From the NCBI GenBank assembly GCA_017513795.1, contig JAFXEJ010000086.1, positions 1 to 33,645 of the forward strand: a DNA stretch of 33,645 nucleotides. Reading direction: 5' to 3'. Position 1 is the stretch's first letter. Each line of letters starts with the position of its first letter. Source of the DNA: Ruminococcus sp. Its GTDB lineage: Bacteria; Bacillota; Clostridia; Oscillospirales; Ruminococcaceae. The notes beneath the pieces are model-generated. The model was not told where the DNA came from. It did not search any database and worked only from the letters and a program-made list of their open reading frames with translations. Of this stretch, positions 22,645-30,992 are shown in pieces. The position numbers and the translations under genes were made by a program.

Positions 22645-24571
22645 AGCCGACGAGAATTTTCAGAAGCTCGCCGCATTATTCCCTAACGCAGTAACCGAGA
22701 CTATCAACGAGAACGGCGAGGTAGTCCGTGCAATAGATAAAGATGTTCTCATGCAGGAGATAAGCACAACCGTTGTTGAGGGCAAAGATGAGCGCTACCA
22801 GTTCACATGGCCTGACAAGAAAAAAGCCGTACTTGCGGCAAATTCACCGATAGCTAAGACTCTCCGTCCTTGCCGTGAGGAAAGCGTTGACTTTGACAAT
22901 ACAGAAAACCTCTATATCGAGGGCGATAACCTCGATGTTCTCAAACTTTTGCAGGAAACCTATCTCGGCAAGGTAAAGATGATTTACATAGATCCGCCCT
23001 ATAATACGGGCAACGACTTCGTTTACAATGATGATTTTGCGGAGAATACCGATGATTATCTTGACAGGAGCGGACAGTTCGACGAGGAAGGCAACCGCCT
23101 TGTGCTGAATACTGAAAGCAACGGCAGATTCCATACAGACTGGCTTAATATGATATATCCCCGTCTGCGCCTTGCTAAGGATCTGCTGACCGATGACGGC
23201 GTTATTTTTATTTCGATTGATGATAATGAACAAGAGAATTTGAAAAAAGTTTGCGATGAAGTGTTTGGAGCTTCTAATTTTGTTGCAACATTCCCATGGC
23301 GTAAAAGAACGGCAAAATCTGATGTCCCTTTCGGTGTGTCTCAGGATTATGAATGGATAGTCGTTTATGCAAAAAACAATTCATTTGTTGCAAGAGTTAA
23401 TGGAACTGAAAGACAGTATTATGAAACTCCTGATTATCCGAATAAACCGTGGAGAATTCACGATCTGACTACTCAAAGGACTGCATCAGAAAGACCAAAT
23501 AGCAATTTCACAATGGTTAATCCGAAAAATGGTGAAGAATATCCAGTAAATCCCTTAAGAACATGGGCGGTTACTAAAGAAACATTTGACGAATACTATG
23601 CTAAAGGCAAAATTGTATTTCCAGGAGATTATGATTTCCTTAATATTAAAAGACCGATGTTTAGATATTGGAAATATGACGATATGCTTAAAGCTGGCGA
23701 AGCATTTGGTATGATGCCTGCAAGTACAAAATTACCAGATGAAATAGGTATGTCGCTTGATGGCACAAAAGAGATTACAGAATTATTTGAGGGAAAAATA
23801 TTTAGTTACCCTAAAACAGTGAATCTAATAAAGCACTTTATTGATATGAGTACAAAAATTGATAAAAACTGCTATATCCTCGACTTCTTCTCAGGCAGTG
23901 CCACAACCGCCCATGCAGTAATGCAGCTTAATGCAGAGGACGGCGGACACCGTAAATTCATAATGGTACAGCTCCCCGAAGAAACAGACGAAAAGAGCGA
24001 GGCTTTCAAGGCAGGCTACAAGAATATCTGCGAGATAGGCAAGGAAAGGATACGCAGAGCAGGACAAAAGATATTAGCCGAAGCACAGAAAGAAACAGTT
24101 GAAATGGCAACTTATGGTGAAACATTTGAAGTAGATAAGATTGCTGATAAGTATAAAAATTTAGATACTGGTTTCCGTGTCCTCAAACTCGACAGTACAA
24201 ATATGAAGGATGTTTACTATAACCCCGACGAGCTTACCATTGAAACGCTTATGGGTACTGTCGATAACATCAAGGAGGACAGAACTCCCGAGGACTTGCT
24301 TTTCCAGGTAATGCTCGATCTCGGAGTGCTCCTTTCAAGCAAGATAGAGCAGACAGTTATCGGCGGCAAGACCGTGTATAACGTCGCTGACGGCTTCCTC
24401 ATTGCCTGCTTCGATGAAAATGTCACCGAGGAGACTATTACTGCTGTCGCAAAAATGAAGCCGTATTACTTCGTTATGCGTGACAGCTCAATGGCAAGCG
24501 ACTCCGTTGCCGCTAACTTCGACCAGATTTTCGAGGCCTATTCTAAGGATACGGTCAGGAAGGTGATGTGA
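22613..24571 (+). CDS. mod: Type III restriction-modification DNA methyltransferase (Mod)
   Basis: 652 residues. An N6-adenine methyltransferase of the beta class (motif IV before motif I): YIDPPYNTGND near 125 and DFFSGSATTAHAVMQL near 423. The flanks are conserved and about 48% GC in 60-base samples (23161-23220, 24241-24300), but the centre, about residues 200-420, is near 32% (23641-23700). That centre is the target recognition domain, so it looks swapped in. The ATG at 22613 follows GGAGGAT inside the upstream gene. The stop overlaps the res start (TGATG). Mod sets the sequence specificity for both modification and restriction. Confidence 0.94.
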   Translation: MNKLKMHTPNKADENFQKLAALFPNAVTETINENGEVVRAIDKDVLMQEISTTVVEGKDERYQFTWPDKKKAVLAANSPIAKTLRPCREESVDFDNTENLYIEGDNLDVLKLLQETYLGKVKMIYIDPPYNTGNDFVYNDDFAENTDDYLDRSGQFDEEGNRLVLNTESNGRFHTDWLNMIYPRLRLAKDLLTDDGVIFISIDDNEQENLKKVCDEVFGASNFVATFPWRKRTAKSDVPFGVSQDYEWIVVYAKNNSFVARVNGTERQYYETPDYPNKPWRIHDLTTQRTASERPNSNFTMVNPKNGEEYPVNPLRTWAVTKETFDEYYAKGKIVFPGDYDFLNIKRPMFRYWKYDDMLKAGEAFGMMPASTKLPDEIGMSLDGTKEITELFEGKIFSYPKTVNLIKHFIDMSTKIDKNCYILDFFSGSATTAHAVMQLNAEDGGHRKFIMVQLPEETDEKSEAFKAGYKNICEIGKERIRRAGQKILAEAQKETVEMATYGETFEVDKIADKYKNLDTGFRVLKLDSTNMKDVYYNPDELTIETLMGTVDNIKEDRTPEDLLFQVMLDLGVLLSSKIEQTVIGGKTVYNVADGFLIACFDENVTEETITAVAKMKPYYFVMRDSSMASDSVAANFDQIFEAYSKDTVRKVM

Positions 24572-27500
24572 TGAAGTTCAATTTTAAGATACAACAGTAT
24601 CAGACCGATGCTGTCGAAGCTGTTGTGAATATATTCAAAGGTCAGGGACTTCACGAGCGTGTGGGTTATATCCGTGATATGGGTACCCTTGAAGAAGACG
24701 ACAAGCAGCTCTCTTTCCTTGCGGAGGATACTGCCGAAGATGACGAACTCCTCGACCTCGAAAACAGCATGGGCTACAAGAACGAAGCTGTACAGCTTAC
24801 TGATACGGAACTTCTGAAAAACATCCATGAAATGCAGACTGCGAACAATATCCGTCTCTCTCCTAATCTTATCAAGGAGCTTGGCAGGTGCAGTCTTGAT
24901 ATCGAAATGGAAACCGGCACAGGAAAGACCTATGTCTATATCAAGACTATGTTCGAGCTGAACAAGCGTTACGGCTGGAGCAAGTTCATCGTTGTTGTGC
25001 CGAGTATTGCTATTCGTGAGGGCGTGAAGAAGTCCTTTGAGATAACCGTGGATCACTTCATGGAGCATTACGGCAAGAAGGCGAGATTTTTCGTTTACAA
25101 CAGCTCTAACCTCAATCAGCTGGACAACTTTTCGTCAAGTGCCGGTATCAATGTAATGATAATCAATACACAGGCATTTGCGGCTTCTCTCAAAGAGGAC
25201 GGCAAGAGCAAGGACGCTCGTATCATCTACTCGAAGCGTGACGATTTCGGTTCACGCCGTCCTATCGACGTTATCAAGGCGAACCGACCTATCATTATCC
25301 TTGATGAGCCTCAGAAGATGGGTGGGGCTGTTACACAGAAAGCACTGAAGAACTTCAATCCGCTGTTCAGCCTTAACTACTCAGCTACTCACGCTAAGCA
25401 ACATAACCTTGTATATGTTCTTGACGCCCTTGACGCCTATAATAAACGTCTTGTCAAGAAAATAGAAGTCAAGGGCTTTGAAGTGAAAAACCTTCGTGGA
25501 ACTGATAAATATCTGTATCTGGAAAGCATTGTACTCTCCAACAATAAGCCGCCTATGGCAAGGATAGAGCTTGAGGTCAAGTACAAAGATCATATAAAGC
25601 GTGAGACCAAAGTGCTCGGCGTTGATGATAACCTCTATTACAAATCCAATGAAATGGAGCAGTATAAAGGCTATCTTATATCAGATATTGATCCCATCCG
25701 TGGTACAGTTACATTCACTAACGGAGAGATATTGCAGACTGGTGAGATCACAGGCGATATTTCCGAGAAGGATATGCGTCGTATCCAGATAAGAGAGACT
25801 ATTCTTTCTCATTTTGAAAAGGAAGAAAAGCTCTATAATATGGGTATAAAGACACTCTCCCTTTTCTTCATCGATGAAGTAGCAAAGTATCGTCAGTATG
25901 ATGAAAACGGCGATGAAGTGCTTGGTGAATACGGTGAGATGTTCGAGCAGGAATACACCAGTATCCTGAACGATAACCTCACTATGTTTGATACTGACTA
26001 TCAGAAGTATCTTCGCACCACCTGTAGTGATGTATCGAAGGTTCATCGTGGTTATTTCAGTATCGACAAAAAAGGCAGGAGCGTAGATAGTTCCGTCAAG
26101 CGTGGTAGTGATATATCAGATGATATTTCAGCATATGATCTTATCCTCAAAAACAAGGAAAGACTGCTGAGCTTCGATGAGCCTACTCGTTTCATATTCT
26201 CACATTCCGCCCTTCGTGAAGGCTGGGACAATCCTAATGTATTCCAGATATGTACATTGAAGCATTCTGATAGCCAGACATTGAAACGTCAGGAAGTAGG
26301 ACGTGGACTAAGATTATGCGTGAATCAGTCAGGTAATCGTATGGATAATGACTCTTGTGGTGATAACGTTCACAGTATTAATATGCTGACGGTTATTGCA
26401 AGCGAAAGCTATAAGAACTTTGTAGCAGATTTACAGTCAGATATTAAGACAGTACTCTATGACCGACCTTCAAAGGCAACTATAGAATACTTTGTAGGAA
26501 AAACTGTTATGAATGGCGAAATGCCGGTTGTTATTGATAATAAGCAGGCTAAGGCGATATACAAATATCTTCTGAAGAATGATTATATCGATGATGATGA
26601 TAATGTAACAGAAGAATATCGGAATGATCTTGCAAACAATTCTCTCATTCCAGTCCCAGATGAACTAAAGCCTATTGAAGTAGGCATACATAAACTGGTA
26701 CAGGGCATATTTGACGATAGTGTGCTGAAAGATATGGTATCAGATGGACATGAAACCAAAGTTAAAGACAATCCGCTTAACGATAACTTCTATAAGAAGG
26801 AATTCCAGGCCTTATGGAAATCTATCAATCACAAATATGCATACACAGTTAATTTCAACAGCTCAGAATTAGTTGAAAAGGCTATCGATTATATCAACAA
26901 TAATCTGTATGTTTCTGAACTGCAATACACCACTACAACAGGTCAGCAGAAGTCTGATATAAATCAGTATGAGATTGAAAGAAACGACTCCTTTGACACT
27001 GCAAAGACAAGGACTCAAACTCTTCGTCACGCTCAGATCAGCCAGATACGCTACGATCTCATAGGAAAGATAGCCGAAGGCACCGTTCTTACAAGAAATA
27101 CTGTTGCTGCAATTATAAAAGGATTGCGGATAGACAAGTTTGCAATGTTTAAATACAATCCTGAGGAGTTCATTGCTAAAATGATTCGTCTTATTCGTGA
27201 GCAAAAAGCGACAATGATCGTTGACCATATAAGCTATAATCAGATAGATGGCGAATACGATTCTAATATCTTTACTGCTGATAAGAGCAATCAGAGCTTT
27301 GATAAGGCATTTAAGGCACAGAAACACGTTCAGAACTATGTATTTACTGATGGTACTGCTGAAAAGAGCGTAGAACGCAGATTTGCAGAAGATCTTGATT
27401 CAGCATCAGAAGTATGTGTATATGCTAAACTTCCGAAGGGATTCAATATACCAACTCCTTTAGGCCATTATTCACCTGACTGGGCGATAGCCTTTAACGA

Positions 27501-27687
27501 GGGAACAGTAAAGCATATATATTTTATTGCTGAAACTAAAGGTTCAATGTCAAGTATTGACCTCAGACCTATTGAAAAAGCGAAAATTGACTGTGCGAGG
27601 GTTCTGTTCAACAAGGTCAATACAAGTGAAGTTCTATATGATGCGGTTAATAATTATCAAGAACTCCTAAATATGATTAAGCTGTAA
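24571..27687 (+). CDS. res: Type III restriction enzyme (Res) helicase-nuclease
   Basis: 1038 residues, full length for Res. Walker A MEIETGTGKT-type (seen as METGTGKTYVY) near 112, motif II IIILDEPQKMGG near 244, motif III SATHAK near 271, later RFIFSHSALREGWDNPNVFQ and QEVGRGLRL (motif VI) near 545-590. The nuclease motif is at the end: PDWAIAF, then AETKG 17 residues later (about 969-990), the PD...ExK pattern. It forms a complex with Mod and cuts unmethylated DNA after ATP-driven communication between sites. The ATG at 24571 is preferred over the GTG at 24568 because AGGAAGG is correctly spaced. Translationally coupled to mod. Confidence 0.95.
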   Translation: MKFNFKIQQYQTDAVEAVVNIFKGQGLHERVGYIRDMGTLEEDDKQLSFLAEDTAEDDELLDLENSMGYKNEAVQLTDTELLKNIHEMQTANNIRLSPNLIKELGRCSLDIEMETGTGKTYVYIKTMFELNKRYGWSKFIVVVPSIAIREGVKKSFEITVDHFMEHYGKKARFFVYNSSNLNQLDNFSSSAGINVMIINTQAFAASLKEDGKSKDARIIYSKRDDFGSRRPIDVIKANRPIIILDEPQKMGGAVTQKALKNFNPLFSLNYSATHAKQHNLVYVLDALDAYNKRLVKKIEVKGFEVKNLRGTDKYLYLESIVLSNNKPPMARIELEVKYKDHIKRETKVLGVDDNLYYKSNEMEQYKGYLISDIDPIRGTVTFTNGEILQTGEITGDISEKDMRRIQIRETILSHFEKEEKLYNMGIKTLSLFFIDEVAKYRQYDENGDEVLGEYGEMFEQEYTSILNDNLTMFDTDYQKYLRTTCSDVSKVHRGYFSIDKKGRSVDSSVKRGSDISDDISAYDLILKNKERLLSFDEPTRFIFSHSALREGWDNPNVFQICTLKHSDSQTLKRQEVGRGLRLCVNQSGNRMDNDSCGDNVHSINMLTVIASESYKNFVADLQSDIKTVLYDRPSKATIEYFVGKTVMNGEMPVVIDNKQAKAIYKYLLKNDYIDDDDNVTEEYRNDLANNSLIPVPDELKPIEVGIHKLVQGIFDDSVLKDMVSDGHETKVKDNPLNDNFYKKEFQALWKSINHKYAYTVNFNSSELVEKAIDYINNNLYVSELQYTTTTGQQKSDINQYEIERNDSFDTAKTRTQTLRHAQISQIRYDLIGKIAEGTVLTRNTVAAIIKGLRIDKFAMFKYNPEEFIAKMIRLIREQKATMIVDHISYNQIDGEYDSNIFTADKSNQSFDKAFKAQKHVQNYVFTDGTAEKSVERRFAEDLDSASEVCVYAKLPKGFNIPTPLGHYSPDWAIAFNEGTVKHIYFIAETKGSMSSIDLRPIEKAKIDCARVLFNKVNTSEVLYDAVNNYQELLNMIKL

Positions 27688-27700
27688 TAGAGCTATTAAT

Positions 27701-27720
27701 GGGCCTCCGAGAGGAGGCTC
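27701..27720 (+). terminator. Hairpin after res
   Basis: GGGCCTCC-GAGA-GGAGGCTC with a GNRA-type loop, 13 bases after the res stop. Only a weak pyrimidine tail follows. Confidence 0.6.
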
Positions 27721-27771
27721 TCAATCTACTTACCTTATATATGAGGCAATAAAAGTGAATAAGGATTATAA

Positions 27772-28314
27772 ATGAAAAATAATATATTAATACTTAACGG
27801 CAGCATGAGAAAAAATGGCAATACTGCACGGCTGGTGCAGAGCTTTGCAGATGGAGCTGTCCAGAATAATAACGTTGAGATAGTGTATGTTGCCGATTAT
27901 AATGTCAATCCCTGCATAGGCTGTAACAGCTGTTTCGTGCGAGAAGGCAATAAATGTTTCCAGGATGATGACATGGTGAAGATATATGAGAAGCTAAGAA
28001 ATGCGGATATCGTTGTCATCGCTTCACCTGTATATTTCTATGGTATCAGCGCACAGCTGAAAGCTATCGTGGACAGGCTTCACACTCCCATGAGGAACAC
28101 GTTTCATATCAAGAAACTCGGACTTTTGCTTGTAGGAGCAGCACAGCTTCCGAATCTGTTTGATCCGATACTGATGCAGTACCAAATGGTGCTGGAGTTC
28201 TTCAAGCTTGAAAGTATAGGTACAGTATTAGTGCGAGGAGTAAATGACATCGGCGACATTGACGGTAACTCGGCGCTGAAAGAAGCGTATGATATGGGAG
28301 TTTCCATAGAATAA
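27772..28314 (+). CDS. Flavodoxin-family NAD(P)H-dependent oxidoreductase
   Basis: 180 residues. The FMN phosphate loop LNGSMRKNGNTARLV is at 9-23, and SPVYFYGISAQLKAIVDRLH near 85-104 completes the flavin site of the NADPH-dependent FMN reductase / iron-sulfur flavoprotein type. CIGCNSCFVREGNKC near 48-62 has spaced cysteines that could bind a metal or form a redox pair. Starts after TAAGGA. Role unknown; possibly a quinone or nitro-compound reductase. Confidence 0.88.
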   Translation: MKNNILILNGSMRKNGNTARLVQSFADGAVQNNNVEIVYVADYNVNPCIGCNSCFVREGNKCFQDDDMVKIYEKLRNADIVVIASPVYFYGISAQLKAIVDRLHTPMRNTFHIKKLGLLLVGAAQLPNLFDPILMQYQMVLEFFKLESIGTVLVRGVNDIGDIDGNSALKEAYDMGVSIE

Positions 28315-28336
28315 TCACACATACGGAGGTACATAA

Positions 28337-28735
28337 ATGAAACGTGAATTAGGTATCGCACGATGCGGACTTGCCTGCTGTCTGTGCTCGGAAAATGCTG
28401 AGTGCAAGGGATGTAAGCAGGACGGCTTTCTCGACCTTTCATGGTGCAAGGATGCCGAATGGTGCGAAAACAGAAAATGCGTACTTGAAAAGAATATAAG
28501 CGGCTGTTACGAGTGCAAGCCCGAAAGCTGCCGCAAGGGACTGTACAAGGAGAAGATAAAAGCTCGGGCATTTGCTGAGTTCACAAGGAGATTCGGCGTT
28601 GAGGAGCTTCTGAACTGCCTTGAACGCAACGAAAAATCAGGAATTGTCTATCACCGTGAGGGAATAATCGGCGACTACGACGACTTTGATGACCTTGAAA
28701 AGCTGATAAACTTCATTAAGACAGGAGAAAAATAA
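28337..28735 (+). CDS. DUF3795 cysteine-rich protein
   Basis: 132 residues. The N-terminal ARCGLACCLCSENAECKGC, then WCENRKCVLEKNISGCYEC and PESCRKGLY, is the Cys pattern of DUF3795, a presumed zinc- or cluster-binding family of unknown function common in anaerobes. The C-terminal half is helical. Good GGAGG site; probably transcribed with the flavodoxin-like gene 22 bases upstream. The reading frame continues past its TAA into the metallopeptidase fragment. Confidence 0.85.
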   Translation: MKRELGIARCGLACCLCSENAECKGCKQDGFLDLSWCKDAEWCENRKCVLEKNISGCYECKPESCRKGLYKEKIKARAFAEFTRRFGVEELLNCLERNEKSGIVYHREGIIGDYDDFDDLEKLINFIKTGEK

Positions 28736-29047
28736 AAAGTTGAAAACAACGGAGATCAACGGCTGAACCTGGCACTATCCTTATTAATTAAGAAGAGGTA
28801 CTATGACGAATTAGATGGTGAAGTTCTAATCACAGTTGCACATGAACTAATACACTGGCAGTTACACCAAAAATTCTACAAGCTTCTTGTTATACTTGGC
28901 ACCGCTACTGATATAATGAATTGCAGTGCAACGATAAGCGTCCCTGACGACAATATGACCGATGTTCAGTAAGCTTTATGTATCGCAGAGTGTCCTAAGC
29001 TGATCGAAAGTGCTGTGCTTATCGCTGAAAAGCTTATAAACGAATAA
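28736..29047 (+). pseudogene. Broken metallopeptidase-like fragment (HELIH) with internal stop
   Basis: In the same frame as the DUF3795 gene after its stop, an uninterrupted 78-codon stretch includes DGEVLITVAHELIHWQLHQK (28818-28877). HELIH is the zinc motif HExxH of ImmA/IrrE-like or SprT-like peptidases. There is no ATG and no ribosome binding site. The frame stops at 28970-28972 and then continues in frame as ALCIAECPKLIESAVLIAEK to a second stop at 29045-29047. These look like two remnants of degraded genes. Confidence 0.6.
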
Positions 29048-29090
29048 TATTGTTTTCCGTCCAAACAAGAAATTTATAACCATTAAACTG

Positions 29091-29139
29091 AAAAACACAG
29101 TACTTTTGTAACATCAGCCACAAAGTACTGTGTTTTTTT
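29091..29139 (+). terminator. Strong Rho-independent terminator
   Basis: AAACACAGTACTTT...CAAAGTACTGTGTTT stem with a 12-15 base loop, followed by a long T-run. Ends the transcript of the decayed region. From here to 29350 only a promoter is visible. Confidence 0.85.
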
Positions 29140-29283
29140 CTCCCCCCTTGAAATTCAGTGCCATTTTATATAGTATAATTATACTGGTATATTTCTAATG
29201 AAGGGACGGATACCTGCATCATCCTGTCAGGCAGCGTTCCCTATACTACCTGTATTTTTACATATACGCTGGACAATTAACCG

Positions 29284-29313
29284 TTGAAAAAGTATGTTTT
29301 TATGTTATGATAT
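29284..29313 (+). promoter_or_regulatory. Promoter of the 194-residue orphan gene
   Basis: TTGAAA (29284-29289) with TATGAT (29306-29311, 16-base spacer) or TGATAT (29308-29313, 18-base spacer). Confidence 0.5.
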
Positions 29314-29350
29314 CTTTAAATGGTTCATGCAATGAAAAGGAGACAATTAT

Positions 29351-29935
29351 ATGAATATCAGCGAAAATATTCAGTGGATTACAAACGACGCCACTCAGTG
29401 GAAATTTTACACCAACAGATCATATCGGGCAAAAATACAGATTGCCGATCCAAAGCAAGTATACAATGTTGCTGATAAGCCTGGAGTTATATATAACTTT
29501 TTGGAGGATGCCTATGAGAAAGTTGATAACACAGGTTATGTAGTAACTGGAATTGCTGGCGAAATGTGGCCCATCGGAGAAAAAACAGTAAAGAAATATA
29601 ATATTGCTCCCGAAAAAATCACATCTGAACCTGTAGAAGTTGATACAATTGAACTGGATACAGTATATACAGCAATCATGATACCGGATGATACACCGTT
29701 CACTATTGAAGTAGATTACGGAGAAAAAGCCATTCTTAATGGAAATCGTATTGGCATTGAACATGGTAACGGAGATTATATTCTGATTGCAACAAAACTC
29801 ATCAATGATGAATATCACCCCGATTTCACTGACAGCGGTCAAATCATAAACGGTACGATTTTCGAAAAGCTTTACAAACCTTTTTTATTTAAAACAAGCC
29901 CCCCTTACGAAATATGTTCTATAACTATGCTATAA
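29351..29935 (+). CDS. Hypothetical protein, PGDYG-like fold suspected
   Basis: 194 residues, no signal peptide. The stretch KPGVIYNFLEDAYEKVDNTG, followed by YVVTGIAGEMWPIGEKTVKKY, is reminiscent of the PGDYG domain (a small beta-rich domain with conserved Gly-Glu-Trp/Trp-Pro-Ile and a final Tyr). A second, similar half (GDYILIATKLINDEYHPDF, then GTIFEKLYKPF) may be an internal repeat. An AAAAGGAGA site precedes the ATG. Function not known. Confidence 0.65.
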   Translation: MNISENIQWITNDATQWKFYTNRSYRAKIQIADPKQVYNVADKPGVIYNFLEDAYEKVDNTGYVVTGIAGEMWPIGEKTVKKYNIAPEKITSEPVEVDTIELDTVYTAIMIPDDTPFTIEVDYGEKAILNGNRIGIEHGNGDYILIATKLINDEYHPDFTDSGQIINGTIFEKLYKPFLFKTSPPYEICSITML

Positions 29936-29936
29936 T
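29928..29936 (+). promoter_or_regulatory. Extended -10 promoter of the small exported protein
   Basis: TGC followed by TATAAT (29931-29936). No good -35, as expected for an extended -10. It overlaps the last codons of the preceding gene. Confidence 0.5.
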
Positions 29937-29979
29937 ATAGTCATAAGGTTATACACTTAATGACTCAGGAGGTATTGTT

Positions 29980-30210
29980 ATGAAAAAAATGATTATCAAG
30001 GCAGTAACAGCTCTTTTAATTTTCGGCGGATTCAAAGTTGTTGTATTTGAGCCCGATAAACCGCATACATTCAAAGTAACAATTCCGGCTTTTACAGATA
30101 TTGTCGAATTCTTTGATAAAATTGCAGAAGCTACTGAAGAAGTCACAAAAGATTTTGAAGTCACGCCGGTTGACGATAATGAAGATGTAAGCGAGACTAA
30201 TCAAACATAA
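29980..30210 (+). CDS. Small membrane-anchored or exported hypothetical protein
   Basis: 76 residues. The N-terminus MKKMIIKAVTALLIFGGFKV is a signal or anchor helix. The rest is acidic (EATEEVTKDFEVTPVDDNED). CAGGAGG precedes the ATG. No family recognised. Confidence 0.65.
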   Translation: MKKMIIKAVTALLIFGGFKVVVFEPDKPHTFKVTIPAFTDIVEFFDKIAEATEEVTKDFEVTPVDDNEDVSETNQT

Positions 30211-30292
30211 CAACAAAAAAACTTCCAATCTTTTTTCTTGCCTTAATTTGCCTAAAAAAAATTTTTACACATACAACTCCAAAATAAAAATC

Positions 30293-30321
30293 TTGATTTC
30301 AGGAAACAAAAGTGTTAAAAT
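30293..30321 (+). promoter_or_regulatory. Promoter of the second tRNA-editing gene
   Basis: TTGATT (30293-30298), 17 bases, TAAAAT (30316-30321). Same placement and first box as for copy 1 (9499-9527). Confidence 0.7.
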
Positions 30322-30381
30322 AGAAGAACAAGTAATTTCTGCTTGAACTGACTTATGAAAATGAAAACGAGGAATAAAAAA

Positions 30382-30927
30382 ATGAATATTGATAACACAC
30401 TTTACACAGGCAGACCTACAGACCAGCGTTCCGACACTGAAATGGCTATATACGACAGACTCGACGCTCTTGGCATAGATTACAAACGTGCCGACCACGA
30501 ACACGCTGATACTATGGAGGACTGTCTCGCAATTGAGAAAGTTCTCGGAGCAAAAATCTGCAAGAACCTGTTCCTTTGCAATCGTCAGAAGACAAGCTTC
30601 TATATGCTGCTTATGCCCGGAGATAAGCCTTTCAAGACAAAGTTTCTGACTTCACAGCTCGGCTGTGCAAGACTTTCCTTTGCGGAAGCTGACAAGATGC
30701 AGGAGTATCTGCACACTATCCCCGGCTCTGTATCTGCACTGGAACTCATATTCGATACTGACAACAACATTCAGCTTGTCATTGACAACGACCTCATGAA
30801 GGATGAATATATCAGCGGTCATCCGGGTATCAGTACTTCTACTGTACGCCTGCTCCGTGACGATATGCTGAGATACGTCCGTGAAGCTAAGCACGAACCG
30901 ACTTTTATTGATCTTCCGACAGAATAA
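30382..30927 (+). CDS. Ala-tRNA(Pro) deacylase-like protein (ProX/YbaK family), copy 2
   Basis: 181 residues, 94% identical to the protein at 9586-10131, with differences at residues such as 2, 9, 15, 18, 19, 26, 40, 72 and 94. Both have the AACGAGGAA ribosome binding site and about 100 bases of related upstream DNA. The start at 30382 is set by alignment with copy 1; a longer frame from 30355 has no such support. Many synonymous differences show the two are old paralogues or came from different strains. Same predicted editing role. Followed by a strong terminator. Confidence 0.88.
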   Translation: MNIDNTLYTGRPTDQRSDTEMAIYDRLDALGIDYKRADHEHADTMEDCLAIEKVLGAKICKNLFLCNRQKTSFYMLLMPGDKPFKTKFLTSQLGCARLSFAEADKMQEYLHTIPGSVSALELIFDTDNNIQLVIDNDLMKDEYISGHPGISTSTVRLLRDDMLRYVREAKHEPTFIDLPTE

Positions 30928-30931
30928 CAAT

Positions 30932-30972
30932 AAAGCCTGTATCAAGCACAATTCGCTTGATACAGGCTTTTC
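30932..30972 (+). terminator. Terminator after the second tRNA-editing gene
   Basis: AAAGCCTGTATCAAGC/GCTTGATACAGGCTTT, a 16-bp stem, then TTCC. Nearly the same left arm as the tRNA-Trp terminator at 9261-9303. Confidence 0.88.
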
Positions 30973-30992
30973 CTGTTTACAGTAATATAAAA

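Noticed and set aside
30261-30274. Solo ATTTTTACACATAC resembling the MITE end
   Set aside because: No interior or second end is present and the word is AT-rich, so chance cannot be excluded.
9250-30400. Direct repeat of the tRNA-Trp 3' end as an attR site
   Set aside because: I looked for the T-arm/acceptor sequence further down and did not find a second copy; no tyrosine integrase gene is present.
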